Under the pieces are notes generated by a model that worked only from the letters and a program-made list of their open reading frames with translations, made no database searches and was not told the origin of the DNA. Made by a program: the position numbers and the translations under genes. A stretch of DNA of 64,000 nt, taken from NCBI RefSeq assembly GCF_000143845.1, contig NC_014363.1, positions 481,186 to 545,185 on the forward strand, given 5' to 3'. How positions within the stretch are numbered: position 1 is the first letter of the stretch; every line of letters starts with the position of its first letter. Source of the stretch: Olsenella uli DSM 7084. Its GTDB lineage: Bacteria > Actinomycetota > Coriobacteriia > Coriobacteriales > Atopobiaceae. Shown here piece by piece: positions 42,620 through 53,758 of the stretch.

Positions 42620-43357
42620 GTGGCTTTGACCGACGACAACGGACTCTGCAGCCGTCTCGACGTGCGCACCAAGCTTGCGGTGCTCCTTGCGCTCATCGTC
42701 ACCGGCGCGTTCGTCAAAGACTTCGCGTGGGGCAGCATGGTCTTCGCCTTCGCGTGCATGCTGACCTTCGCGATTGGGCGGAGGAAGATGGCGCTGTCGT
42801 TCGCGGCAAGCTATGTGCTCATCATGCTCGTCTTCTGGGTCACCTTGTCCTTGCCGCGGAGCGTGTCGGGGGCCATGGGCTCGGCCGTCCTGCTGGCGCG
42901 CACGTGCATGCCGGTATTCCTGTTCGCCGCAGCGTTCGTGTCGTCGACCAAGATCGGAGACCTCACGGCGGCGCTGTATGGTCTGCGCCTGCCGCGCGCT
43001 TTGGTGGTGCCGCTCGCGGTGTGCGTCCGTTTCTTCCCGACGCTCGGCCAGGAGGCCGGCGCCGTGCTCACCTCGATGCACCTGCGCGGGCTGGGCCTTT
43101 CGCCGCGCAACGTCGTCGCGCACCCGGTTCTCACGTTCGAATCGCTGCTGGTGCCCCTCATGCTGCGCTGCGCGAAGATAGCCGACGAGCTCGCGGCGTC
43201 GGCGGTGGCGCGCGGCATCGACCGGCCGGGCCTCCGCACGTCGTACAGCCCCATCCGCATCACGGCGGCCGACGTCGCCGTGCTGGCGAGCACCGTCGCC
43301 TGGTGCGCCGGCGTCGCCGCCGCCAAAGCGTATTTCGAAGGCGGCCTGGTCGTATGA
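42620..43357 (+). CDS. ECF transporter transmembrane component EcfT
   Basis: 245 residues, GTG start at 42620 behind AAAGGGC. Hydrophobic with the EcfT coupling motifs: LRLPRALVVPLAVCVRFFPT and MHLRGLGLSP (Ala-Arg-Gly type) plus SAVARGIDRPG. It links the two ATPase domains encoded next to the S component. Overlaps the next gene by ATGA. Confidence 0.88.
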   Translation: MALTDDNGLCSRLDVRTKLAVLLALIVTGAFVKDFAWGSMVFAFACMLTFAIGRRKMALSFAASYVLIMLVFWVTLSLPRSVSGAMGSAVLLARTCMPVFLFAAAFVSSTKIGDLTAALYGLRLPRALVVPLAVCVRFFPTLGQEAGAVLTSMHLRGLGLSPRNVVAHPVLTFESLLVPLMLRCAKIADELAASAVARGIDRPGLRTSYSPIRITAADVAVLASTVAWCAGVAAAKAYFEGGLVV

Positions 43358-44772
43358 GCGTGCCGGTCATCGAGTTCGAGGGCGTGTCGTTCACGTATGC
43401 AGGCGCCGACGAGGCCTCGGTGAAGAAGGTCTCGCTTGCGGTCGAGGCAGGGGAGTGCGTGGTCCTGTGCGGGCGCTCGGGCTGCGGCAAGACCACCCTG
43501 ACCCGCCTTGCCAACGGGCTGGCCGGCGGCTTTTGGGAGGGAAGGCGTACAGGCGCGGTGCGCGTCGAAGGGCGAAACGTCGACGAATTCGAAGAATGGC
43601 AGCTCGCCGAGCATATAGGCAGCGTGTTTCAGAACCCCCGCACGCAGTTCTTCAACCTCGACACGACGGGCGAGATCGCCTTCGCCCTCGAGAACCTGGG
43701 CGTCCCGCGCGACGAGATGCATGCGCGCGTGGCACGCGTGGCAGACGAGCTGGGTGCGACCGACCTGCTCGATCGCTCGATCTTCAAGCTCTCGGGCGGC
43801 CAGATGCAGTCGATCGCCTTCGCAAGCGTTTCGGTCTGCGAGCCAAGGGCCTACGTGCTCGACGAGCCGTCGAGCAACCTGGATCCCGTCGGCATGGAGC
43901 GGCTCGCTGCACTCATCGCCAAGGCGAAGGCCGCGGGTTCCGCGGTGCTTGTCGCCGAGCATCGCCTGGCCTACCTCTCAGATGCCGCCGACACGTACGT
44001 CCTCATCGAAGAGGGTCGGGTCGCGCACGCATGGACCCCGAGCGAGTTCGAAGCGCTCTCTGCCCTGGAACGCACCCGTATGGGCCTGCGCTCGCCGGCA
44101 CCGCCGCGCACGGCCGATCTCGTCGCACGGCTTCGCATCGGTGCGACGTCGGCGTTTCCGGCACTTGAGGCGCGCGGCGTCGTCGCGGAGTACGACCGCG
44201 ACGACGAGGTGCTGCGCAACGTGACCGCGGGCTTCGAGGCCGGGCACGTCACCGGCGTCGTAGCGCCGAACGGGACGGGCAAGTCCACGCTGTTCAAATG
44301 CCTGGCCGGCGTGCACCCCGAGGTGCTGGGGCACGTGCGCATCGACGGGGCCGTTACGATTCCCAGGAAGCGCGCGGACAATGTCTTCCTAGTAATGCAG
44401 GACCCCGACTATCAGCTGTTCAGACCGACGGTTCGCGACGAGCTCACGACGCTTCCCCGCGTCGAGGGCGGCATCGACCCTGCACGCGCCGACGCGATGC
44501 TCGAGCGATTCGGGCTGGCTTCGGTTGCGGATCGCCATCCCGCCTCGCTTTCGGGCGGTCAGAAGCAGCGCGTCGCATGCGCCTTGGCTGCGCTCTCGGA
44601 CGCCCGCGCGCTGCTGTTCGACGAGCCGACGAGCGGCCTTGACCTGGACAACATGCGCCGACTTGCGCGAACCATGCGCGAGCTGGCGGACGAAGGCCGA
44701 GCGGTCGTGGTGGCAACCCATGATCCCGAACTGCTCTCGGAGGCATGCGATCGGATTATCACGCTTGGATGA
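43354..44772 (+). CDS. ECF transporter double ATPase (EcfA1-EcfA2 fused)
   Basis: 472 residues. Domain 1: Walker A GRSGCGKTT, signature LSGGQMQ, Walker B YVLDEPSSNLD. Domain 2: Walker A APNGTGKST, Q-loop VMQDPDYQLF, signature LSGGQKQR, Walker B LLFDEPTSGLD. The fusion replaces the usual two ATPases. The open frame extends far upstream, but ATG 43354 overlapping the ecfT stop is the real start. Confidence 0.92.
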   Translation: MSVPVIEFEGVSFTYAGADEASVKKVSLAVEAGECVVLCGRSGCGKTTLTRLANGLAGGFWEGRRTGAVRVEGRNVDEFEEWQLAEHIGSVFQNPRTQFFNLDTTGEIAFALENLGVPRDEMHARVARVADELGATDLLDRSIFKLSGGQMQSIAFASVSVCEPRAYVLDEPSSNLDPVGMERLAALIAKAKAAGSAVLVAEHRLAYLSDAADTYVLIEEGRVAHAWTPSEFEALSALERTRMGLRSPAPPRTADLVARLRIGATSAFPALEARGVVAEYDRDDEVLRNVTAGFEAGHVTGVVAPNGTGKSTLFKCLAGVHPEVLGHVRIDGAVTIPRKRADNVFLVMQDPDYQLFRPTVRDELTTLPRVEGGIDPARADAMLERFGLASVADRHPASLSGGQKQRVACALAALSDARALLFDEPTSGLDLDNMRRLARTMRELADEGRAVVVATHDPELLSEACDRIITLG

Positions 44773-44832
44773 CCTGCGCAGACGCGCTTCATCAAGAGAG
44801 ACCTGAACCTGCAAGCAGAAAGGACATCGCAC

Positions 44833-45438
44833 ATGGAAGCAAACGTTGAAGAGAGGAAGCTCACCTCGAGGGATCTCATCGCGCTCGGCGTCTTCTCGCT
44901 GCTCTTCATGATCGTGAGCATGCTCGTCGTCGGCCTCACCTCGATAAGCGTCATCGCCTACTGCGGCTGCTGTGCCATCGCGGCCATCCCCGCGGGCATC
45001 GTCTGGACCTACATGCACGTGCGCATCCCACGCGCGGGCACGTCGCTCGTCATGGCCGCCGTCTTCGCCATCGTCGTGTTCGCCGTCGGCAGCGGCTGGC
45101 CGGTCGCCCTGGGCCTCCTGATCGGCGGCGGCGTCTCCGAGTTGGTGCGTAAAGCGGTCGGTCGCAGGCGCTTTTCGGGGATCGCCGTCGGCTACGCGCT
45201 GTTCGAGACCTGCTGGGCCGCCGGCATCTTCGTCCCCATGTTCGCGGATCAGGACTACTATCGCGCACTCATGGGATCGAACAACATCGATCCGTCCTAC
45301 ATGGAGTCGATGCTCTCGTTCGTGACGCCCCAGACGTTCGCCGCCATCGCCGCCGTCACCATCGTCGGGGCGCTCATCGGCGCCTTCCTAGGGCGCGCCG
45401 TCTTCAAGAAGCACTTCGAGCGCGCCGGCATCGCATAA
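44833..45438 (+). CDS. ECF substrate-specific component, Trep_Strep/MptD family
   Basis: 201 residues, five to six hydrophobic helices (LIALGVFSLLFMIVSMLVVG, TSLVMAAVFAIVVFAVGS, ALGLLIGGGVSELVRKAVG, FAAIAAVTIVGALIGAFLG). It matches the Trep_Strep (MptD) S-component family, which accompanies AraC and paired ABC exporter-like genes in many gut bacteria. Substrate unproven; a siderophore or metal complex is the usual guess. Confidence 0.85.
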   Translation: MEANVEERKLTSRDLIALGVFSLLFMIVSMLVVGLTSISVIAYCGCCAIAAIPAGIVWTYMHVRIPRAGTSLVMAAVFAIVVFAVGSGWPVALGLLIGGGVSELVRKAVGRRRFSGIAVGYALFETCWAAGIFVPMFADQDYYRALMGSNNIDPSYMESMLSFVTPQTFAAIAAVTIVGALIGAFLGRAVFKKHFERAGIA

Positions 45439-45461
45439 GGAGCAGGAAGGGAGTGGACCGC

Positions 45462-48400
45462 ATGAAAGAGCAGGATGCCATGCAGGTCGAGCCTGCGGCC
45501 GGGGTCGCAGGCAAGATCTCGGCCGGATCCGCGGACGGCAAGGGCAGACAGCCCAAACGGCCCGGGGTGTTCACGCGCTGCATGGCGTTCGCCGGGCCGC
45601 GCAAGCCCCTCATCGTGCTGTCGATGCTGCTGGCCGCGCTGTCCTTGGCGGCGTCGTTCGTGCCCTACGTCGCCATCTATGCGACGATATCGGCGATCGT
45701 GTCTGTCTATCCGGACCTGTCTGCGCTCGACGCGCGCCAGCTCTCGGGCTACGGCATGCTGGCGCTGGCGGGAGTCGTCGCCGATGTGGGGTGCTACCTG
45801 TGCGCACTGCTGTGCTCGCATGCGGCTGCGTTCGACACGCAGTACCGCATCAAGATCGGCATCGTCGACCATCTGGGCAAGGTGCCGCTGGGGCACGTCG
45901 CCCGGCTGGGAACGGGACGCATCTCCAAGATCATGGACGAGGCGGTCGACGGCATAGAGCAGTTCATCGGGCACTCGATCCCCGATTTGGCCGCCACCGC
46001 CGTCGCGCCCGTCGTGCTCATCGTGCTGCTCTTCGTGTTCGACTGGCGCTTCGGCGTGGCGACCATCGTCGCGGTCGCCGTTGCCTGCATCGTGCAGTTC
46101 TCGTGCTACGCCGACAAGCGCCTCATGAGCCAGATGGGGCGCTACCAGCAGGTCAAGGAGGAAATGGGCAACGCCGCCGTCGAATACGTGCGCGGCATGC
46201 GCGTCGTCAAGGCGTTCGGGCAGACCGCACGCTCGTTCAGGAAGCTCGCCGAGGCCGTCAAGGACTACACGGGGCTGGCGCTGGACGTCACGTTCTTCTT
46301 CCAGAACTCCATGCCGGGCTTCACCGCGCTGCTCAACAGCGCCTACCTGTTCGTCCTGCCAGTGGGCATCCTGCTCGCCCCCGGAGCGGACGACTGGCCG
46401 GCCTTCGTCCTCTCGCTCGTCTTCTACCTGCTGTTCGTGCATTCGATATCGAGCGTGTTCCAGAAGATCCTCTATGTGAGCGAGGACTCCATGATCGCCG
46501 GCGCGAGCATCGGCCGCATCGATTCGGTGCTGAAGCTCGACGGGCTTTCCTCCGCCGGCGAAGCGCAGACCCCGCGCGATGCCTCGGTGGAGTTCGAGAA
46601 CGTGAGCTTCGCGTACGAGGAAGGCGGCCCGCAAGCGCTCGAGAACGTGAGCTTCACCGTGCCCGCCGGAAGCGTGTGCGCGGTCGTCGGGCCGTCCGGT
46701 TCGGGCAAATCGACGCTCGCGAACCTCCTCGCGCGTTTCTGGGACGTCGATCGCGGCTGCATCCGCATAGGCGGCGCCGACGTGCGCTCGATGGGATCCG
46801 ACGAGCTCATGGAACAGCTGAGCCTGGTGTTCCAGGACTTCCACCTGTTTCGCGAAAGCATCGCGGACAACATACGCCGCGGCCGCGCCGGCGCCACGGA
46901 CGCCGACGTGATCGCGGCGGCGAAGGCGGCCCAGGCGCACGACTTCATCGAGCGGTTGCCCTCCGGATACGACACCGTCGTGGGCGCCGCGGGCATCCAT
47001 CTGTCCGGCGGCGAGGGCCAGCGCATCGCCCTGGCACGGGCGATCCTCTCGGATGCCCCTGTCGTGGTGCTCGACGAGGCCACCGCGTTCGCCGACCCCG
47101 AGAACGAGTGGCTCATCCAGAAGGCGTTCGAGGGGCTCATGGACGGCAAGACGGTGCTGATGATCGCGCATCGGCTGTCGACGGTGGTCGGCGCCGACAA
47201 GATCGTCGTCATGGACGACGGCAAGGTGGCGGAAGAGGGCACGCACGCCGAGCTGCTCGCTTCGGGCGGCACCTACGCACGGATGTGGGAACGCTACGAG
47301 CAGTCGCTCGCTTGGGGCATCGGCTCCGACGGCGGCGCGCGAATCGCTGCGGCGCCGCCTGCCGCAGCCCTTCCGCCCGAGGCGGTGGCTGCGAAGTCCG
47401 CTGCCGCTGCTACTACGACCGCATCCGCAGCCGCCGCAAGCGCCGATAGAGACGAGGATGCCCCGGGCAAGAAGCAGCCGTGGCTCAAGCGGCTTCTGAG
47501 CCTTTCGGACGAAGGATACAGGAGCCTGGCGCGCTCGTCGGTCGCCTGCACCCTTACCGACCTGTCGCTCATGATCCCGTTCATGTGCACGGTCGCCGCG
47601 TTCTCCATCCTCGTCGGAACGCTCGCGGGCGAGCCGTTCGAGGCCGGGAAGCTGTGGGCGGTGTTCGTCTGCGGCATCGCGGGCCTCGTCGTCACCTTCA
47701 TCGCCGCGAAGAACGACTACAGGAAGACGTACGTCGCCGCCTACACCGAATCGGAATCGATGCGCCTGTCCCTTGCCGAGCATCTGCGCCGGCTGCCCAT
47801 GAGCTTCTTCAACCGGCGTGGGATCGCCGATGTCGCCGACCGCATCATGAGCGATGTGACCGCGCAGGAAACGATGCTTTCGAGCACGGTGCCGCAGCTC
47901 GTGGCCGGATGCGTCTCGACGGTCGCGATCTGCGTGCTGCTCGCGTTCTTCAACTGGATGCTTGCGTTCTGCGTGCTCGTGACGCTGCCGATCGCCGCGC
48001 TGATCGTCCTTGCCAGCCATCGGCGCGAGAAGCGCCTGTTCGAGCGCCAGCAGGATGCGCGCATCGAATCGCTCGCCTGCATCCAGGATTATCTCGAGGG
48101 TCTCAAAGACATCCGCGCCTGCCATATGGTCGGCGAGAAATCGCACGAGATGAACGAGGCGCTCCTGTCGCTCAAGCGCATGACCATGAAAGTCGAGCTG
48201 GCGGTCGACCTATCGGTATCGCTCGCCAACGCGATCCTGCGCTCGGGCGTAGGGCTTACGGTGTTCGTCGGCACCGCCTTGCTTGCGGGCGGCAGCGTCG
48301 ACTTCATGACGCTGCTCATGTTCCTCCTCATCGCCTCGCGCGTGTACGGGCCGATCCTCATGCTGGTCTCCAAGCTGCCCAGCGTGCTGAGCCTTTCGAC

Positions 48401-49220
48401 CAAGACCGCGCGCCTCAGGGCCATCATGGACGAGCCCGAGGCATGCGGCGACGCGGAAGTCCTGGTGGACAGCCATCAGATCGCCTTCGAGGACGTGCGC
48501 TTCGCCTACGAGGAAAAGGAGGTGCTGCACGGCGTGAGCTTCGTCGCGCGCGAGGGGCAGGTGACGGCGCTGGTTGGGCCGTCCGGCTCGGGCAAGTCGA
48601 CCTGCGCCCAGCTCGCGGCCCGATTCTGGATACCCGGCGGGGGACGTGTGACCTGCGGCGGACGCGACATAGCGGGTTTTTACGAGGAATCGTGGCTGTC
48701 GCATGTCTCGATGGTGTTCCAGGACGTGCTGCTCTTCGACGACACGGTGGCGGGCAACATCCGCATCGGGCGCGAGGACGCGACCGATGACGAGGTGCGC
48801 GCCGCGGCGGAGACGGCATGCTGTACCGAGTTCATCGACAGGCTTCCCGACGGCTTCGACACCATGCTGGGCGAGAACGGGGCAGCGCTTTCGGGCGGCG
48901 AGCGCCAGCGCCTCTCGATTGCCCGCGCCCTGCTCAAGGACGCGCCGGTGATCCTGCTCGACGAGGCCACGGCCTCGCTCGACCCTGAGAGCGAGACGTT
49001 GGTCCAGCAGGCCGTGGGGCGCCTGTGCGCCGGCAAGACGGTCATCGTGATCGCCCACCGCATGCGCACGGTGGCAGGGGCCGACCATATCGTGGTGATC
49101 GACGACGGCCGCGTTGTCGAGGAAGGGAGCCATGGGCTTTTGCTCGAACGGCAGGGCCTCTATGCCCGGCTGTGGGAGCTGCAGCACGAGAGCGCCGGCT
49201 GGAACGTCGAGAGGCGCTAA
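45462..49220 (+). CDS. Fused pair of ABC exporter-type half transporters (YbtP/YbtQ- or IrtAB-like)
   Basis: 1252 residues; ATG 45462 is preferred over GTG 45453 because GGAAGGGAG sits too close to the latter. Half 1: membrane domain, Walker A VGPSGSGKST, signature LSGGEGQR, Walker B VVLDEATAFAD. An Ala-rich linker (residues about 635-670) then connects to half 2: membrane domain, VGPSGSGKST, LSGGERQR, ILLDEATASLD. Homologues are normally two genes. With the ECF genes and AraC it probably imports an iron or metal chelate, since several exporter-like pairs of this clade are importers. Confidence 0.88.
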   Translation: MKEQDAMQVEPAAGVAGKISAGSADGKGRQPKRPGVFTRCMAFAGPRKPLIVLSMLLAALSLAASFVPYVAIYATISAIVSVYPDLSALDARQLSGYGMLALAGVVADVGCYLCALLCSHAAAFDTQYRIKIGIVDHLGKVPLGHVARLGTGRISKIMDEAVDGIEQFIGHSIPDLAATAVAPVVLIVLLFVFDWRFGVATIVAVAVACIVQFSCYADKRLMSQMGRYQQVKEEMGNAAVEYVRGMRVVKAFGQTARSFRKLAEAVKDYTGLALDVTFFFQNSMPGFTALLNSAYLFVLPVGILLAPGADDWPAFVLSLVFYLLFVHSISSVFQKILYVSEDSMIAGASIGRIDSVLKLDGLSSAGEAQTPRDASVEFENVSFAYEEGGPQALENVSFTVPAGSVCAVVGPSGSGKSTLANLLARFWDVDRGCIRIGGADVRSMGSDELMEQLSLVFQDFHLFRESIADNIRRGRAGATDADVIAAAKAAQAHDFIERLPSGYDTVVGAAGIHLSGGEGQRIALARAILSDAPVVVLDEATAFADPENEWLIQKAFEGLMDGKTVLMIAHRLSTVVGADKIVVMDDGKVAEEGTHAELLASGGTYARMWERYEQSLAWGIGSDGGARIAAAPPAAALPPEAVAAKSAAAATTTASAAAASADRDEDAPGKKQPWLKRLLSLSDEGYRSLARSSVACTLTDLSLMIPFMCTVAAFSILVGTLAGEPFEAGKLWAVFVCGIAGLVVTFIAAKNDYRKTYVAAYTESESMRLSLAEHLRRLPMSFFNRRGIADVADRIMSDVTAQETMLSSTVPQLVAGCVSTVAICVLLAFFNWMLAFCVLVTLPIAALIVLASHRREKRLFERQQDARIESLACIQDYLEGLKDIRACHMVGEKSHEMNEALLSLKRMTMKVELAVDLSVSLANAILRSGVGLTVFVGTALLAGGSVDFMTLLMFLLIASRVYGPILMLVSKLPSVLSLSTKTARLRAIMDEPEACGDAEVLVDSHQIAFEDVRFAYEEKEVLHGVSFVAREGQVTALVGPSGSGKSTCAQLAARFWIPGGGRVTCGGRDIAGFYEESWLSHVSMVFQDVLLFDDTVAGNIRIGREDATDDEVRAAAETACCTEFIDRLPDGFDTMLGENGAALSGGERQRLSIARALLKDAPVILLDEATASLDPESETLVQQAVGRLCAGKTVIVIAHRMRTVAGADHIVVIDDGRVVEEGSHGLLLERQGLYARLWELQHESAGWNVERR

Positions 49221-49531
49221 CGCGGTTCGCAACGGCGTACGGTGCCCGCCCTCACCAGCCGCAGCGTGCTGGAGGTGTGCCCGGTGGGCGGTATGGTCCT
49301 CGGCGAGTCCGAGGTCTTGGGCTCCTTCACGCAGGGGCCTCCGCCGCCGTCTCCAAGGGCGTGGGCCACGGTCATGCCGCCGCCGTCTGAGGGGACGTTT
49401 AGGGAATGGGTGGCATACCAGTTCCCCAAGATGCCGATCGCCGAACCGACCCCAGAGACCACGCCAAACGAGATCATGATGGGCGGCTCCACTGTCTCGC
49501 TCGGTCTCTCGAGCGAGACACACCGCTTCCC
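49221..49531. other. Intergenic; one doubtful small ORF
   Basis: Reverse-strand ATG 49477 behind GGAG reads MISFGVVSGVGSAIGILGNW YATHSL, a short hydrophobic start, then a Gly-rich and non-descript tail to 49217. I cannot tell a small membrane peptide from chance, so it is not annotated as a gene. Confidence 0.3.
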
Positions 49532-50389
49532 TCAGCGTTGGCGTACTGCGGCGATGCGTCGTGCGTTCTGCTTCGATCGTCCGACGTTCGTCTCGTAGTT
49601 TTGCTGGAAGACCCAGCAGTAGAGGCAGTCAAGGATAAAGTGCACCGCGTTGAACGACGCGAAGCCCTCGATCTTGGTCGAGAACGAGCTGTCCTCGCCG
49701 ACGTGGGTGAGGATGGTGTCATCGGCCATGCGTGCGACCGTGCTCTGCGGATGTGCGGTGATGGCGAGCGTGCGCCTCCCCAGACTCCGGAGAATCTGGA
49801 CGCACTCGACAATGGCGGGCGTCTCACCCGAGTGTGAGACGAGCAGGTCAAACGAGTCCTTTCCACCAAGGAAGGCGTAGCTTGGAAGCAGGGACGAGTT
49901 CTCCTCGATGTTGGTCTGCTTGCCCAGCCTGACCATCTTCTGCTTGAAGTCGAGGGCTGCGGTGGCAGAGACCCCGACAGCGTAGATGTTGACGCTATCC
50001 GCTGACGCCATGCGTTCCACGACGCCTTCGAGCCTGCGGTAGTCGAAGCCCTGGAGGGCGTTGTTCATGGCGCTCGCCGCCAAGTTGGCCATGCTGAAGG
50101 CAACCTCCCGAAGCGGGTCCGTGGCCGAGAAGGGCAGGTTTGCGTCGACGCTCTTGCGTCGGGAGGCCTCCTCGAGCTCTGCCGCAAAGACGATGCGGAA
50201 GTCACGGTAGCCTGACAGGCCCAGCTTGCGGCAGAGGCGGGTTATGGTCGCGGGGGAGGAGTAGGTCCTTCTGGCGAGCTCCGAGATCCCCAGGTTCCTG
50301 ATATCGTGGGCATTCACGAGGAGGTAATCCGCGATCTTGGCCTCGGAGGCGGTGAGGCTGCCCTTCATTTTGAGCGCGTCCATGATCAT
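49532..50389 (-). CDS. RpiR-family regulator (HTH + SIS)
   Basis: 285 residues from ATG 50389 with GAGGC upstream. HTH_6 domain: MKGSLTASEAKIADYLLVNA, ISELARRTYSSPATITRLCR; SIS domain: NIYAVGVSATAALDFKQKM, DLLVSHSGETPAIVECVQIL. Last gene of a leftward cluster with an EIIBC and an oxidoreductase; it likely senses a phosphosugar made by that pathway. Confidence 0.9.
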   Translation of the reverse strand: MIMDALKMKGSLTASEAKIADYLLVNAHDIRNLGISELARRTYSSPATITRLCRKLGLSGYRDFRIVFAAELEEASRRKSVDANLPFSATDPLREVAFSMANLAASAMNNALQGFDYRRLEGVVERMASADSVNIYAVGVSATAALDFKQKMVRLGKQTNIEENSSLLPSYAFLGGKDSFDLLVSHSGETPAIVECVQILRSLGRRTLAITAHPQSTVARMADDTILTHVGEDSSFSTKIEGFASFNAVHFILDCLYCWVFQQNYETNVGRSKQNARRIAAVRQR

Positions 50390-50441
50390 CGTATGCCTCG
50401 TTTCTGACGTGTGACGCGGATCCCGCATGGGACAGGTGCCG

Positions 50442-53202
<2,761 letters not shown>

Positions 53203-53758
53203 GCCCTGTCACCTCCCTTGCATCGCCGTCCTCTGCCGGCAAGGATAGGTGACGGGTCGGTGGGAGAAGCCCTTGGGGGTCAAGTTGTTGAATTGCTTTC
53301 AGCTCTGAGGCGAGAAAGTGCCTCCGACATGAAAATGCTTTTCAGACAAGGGGGAGTGGGGGAGAGGAAGGTCTCCATCGCGCTCACCGAGGCTGACGTC
53401 ATGGGCGCCAGACGCGGCGGGTCCGCCTACAACCCCACATCGGGCGATGTGGGCGCCCACTAGGTCCCCCGCGCCTGCCCCGCGAGGGACGTCGCGTTTG
53501 CCCCGCGAGGGGACGTCTTGCCTGTTCAGATTTGTCGCAGTCGGCACGACGCCTTGGGATGCGACGCCTTGGGATGCGACGCCTTGGGATAGATGCTATA
53601 AATAGGCACGGGCGCGCCGATTGGTGCGCCCACGAGGTGCCTGGCATGGCAGCCTTGGTGAGCCCTTGCCCCTCCTGGGGAATTATGATCGGGCATCAAT
53701 CTGCCAGGCGCGAAGAGAGGACGGCAGGGGGCCGTCCGAGACCCAGGGGGGACATAAC
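53203..53758. other. Intergenic region before the P-type ATPase
   Basis: No gene recognised. It contains the 15-base tandem repeat at 53548-53590 and AT-rich TATAAAT at about 53598, a possible -10 element for the ATPase gene. A repeated patch, CCCCGCGAGGGACGTC, occurs twice in slightly different form near 53478-53518. Confidence 0.5.
53548..53590 (+). repeat. 15-base tandem repeat, nearly three copies
   Basis: GACGCCTTGGGATGC at 53548 and 53563, then 13 bases of a third copy at 53578. No coding frame covers it. Confidence 0.85.

Noticed and set aside
45297-48146. 949-codon reverse open frame opposite the fused ABC gene
   Set aside because: Low-complexity His/Arg/Asp-rich shadow of the ABC gene.
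49217-49477. Small hydrophobic, Gly-rich reverse ORF as a bacteriocin-like peptide
   Set aside because: No leader or processing motif and no nearby peptide exporter of that type; likely chance.
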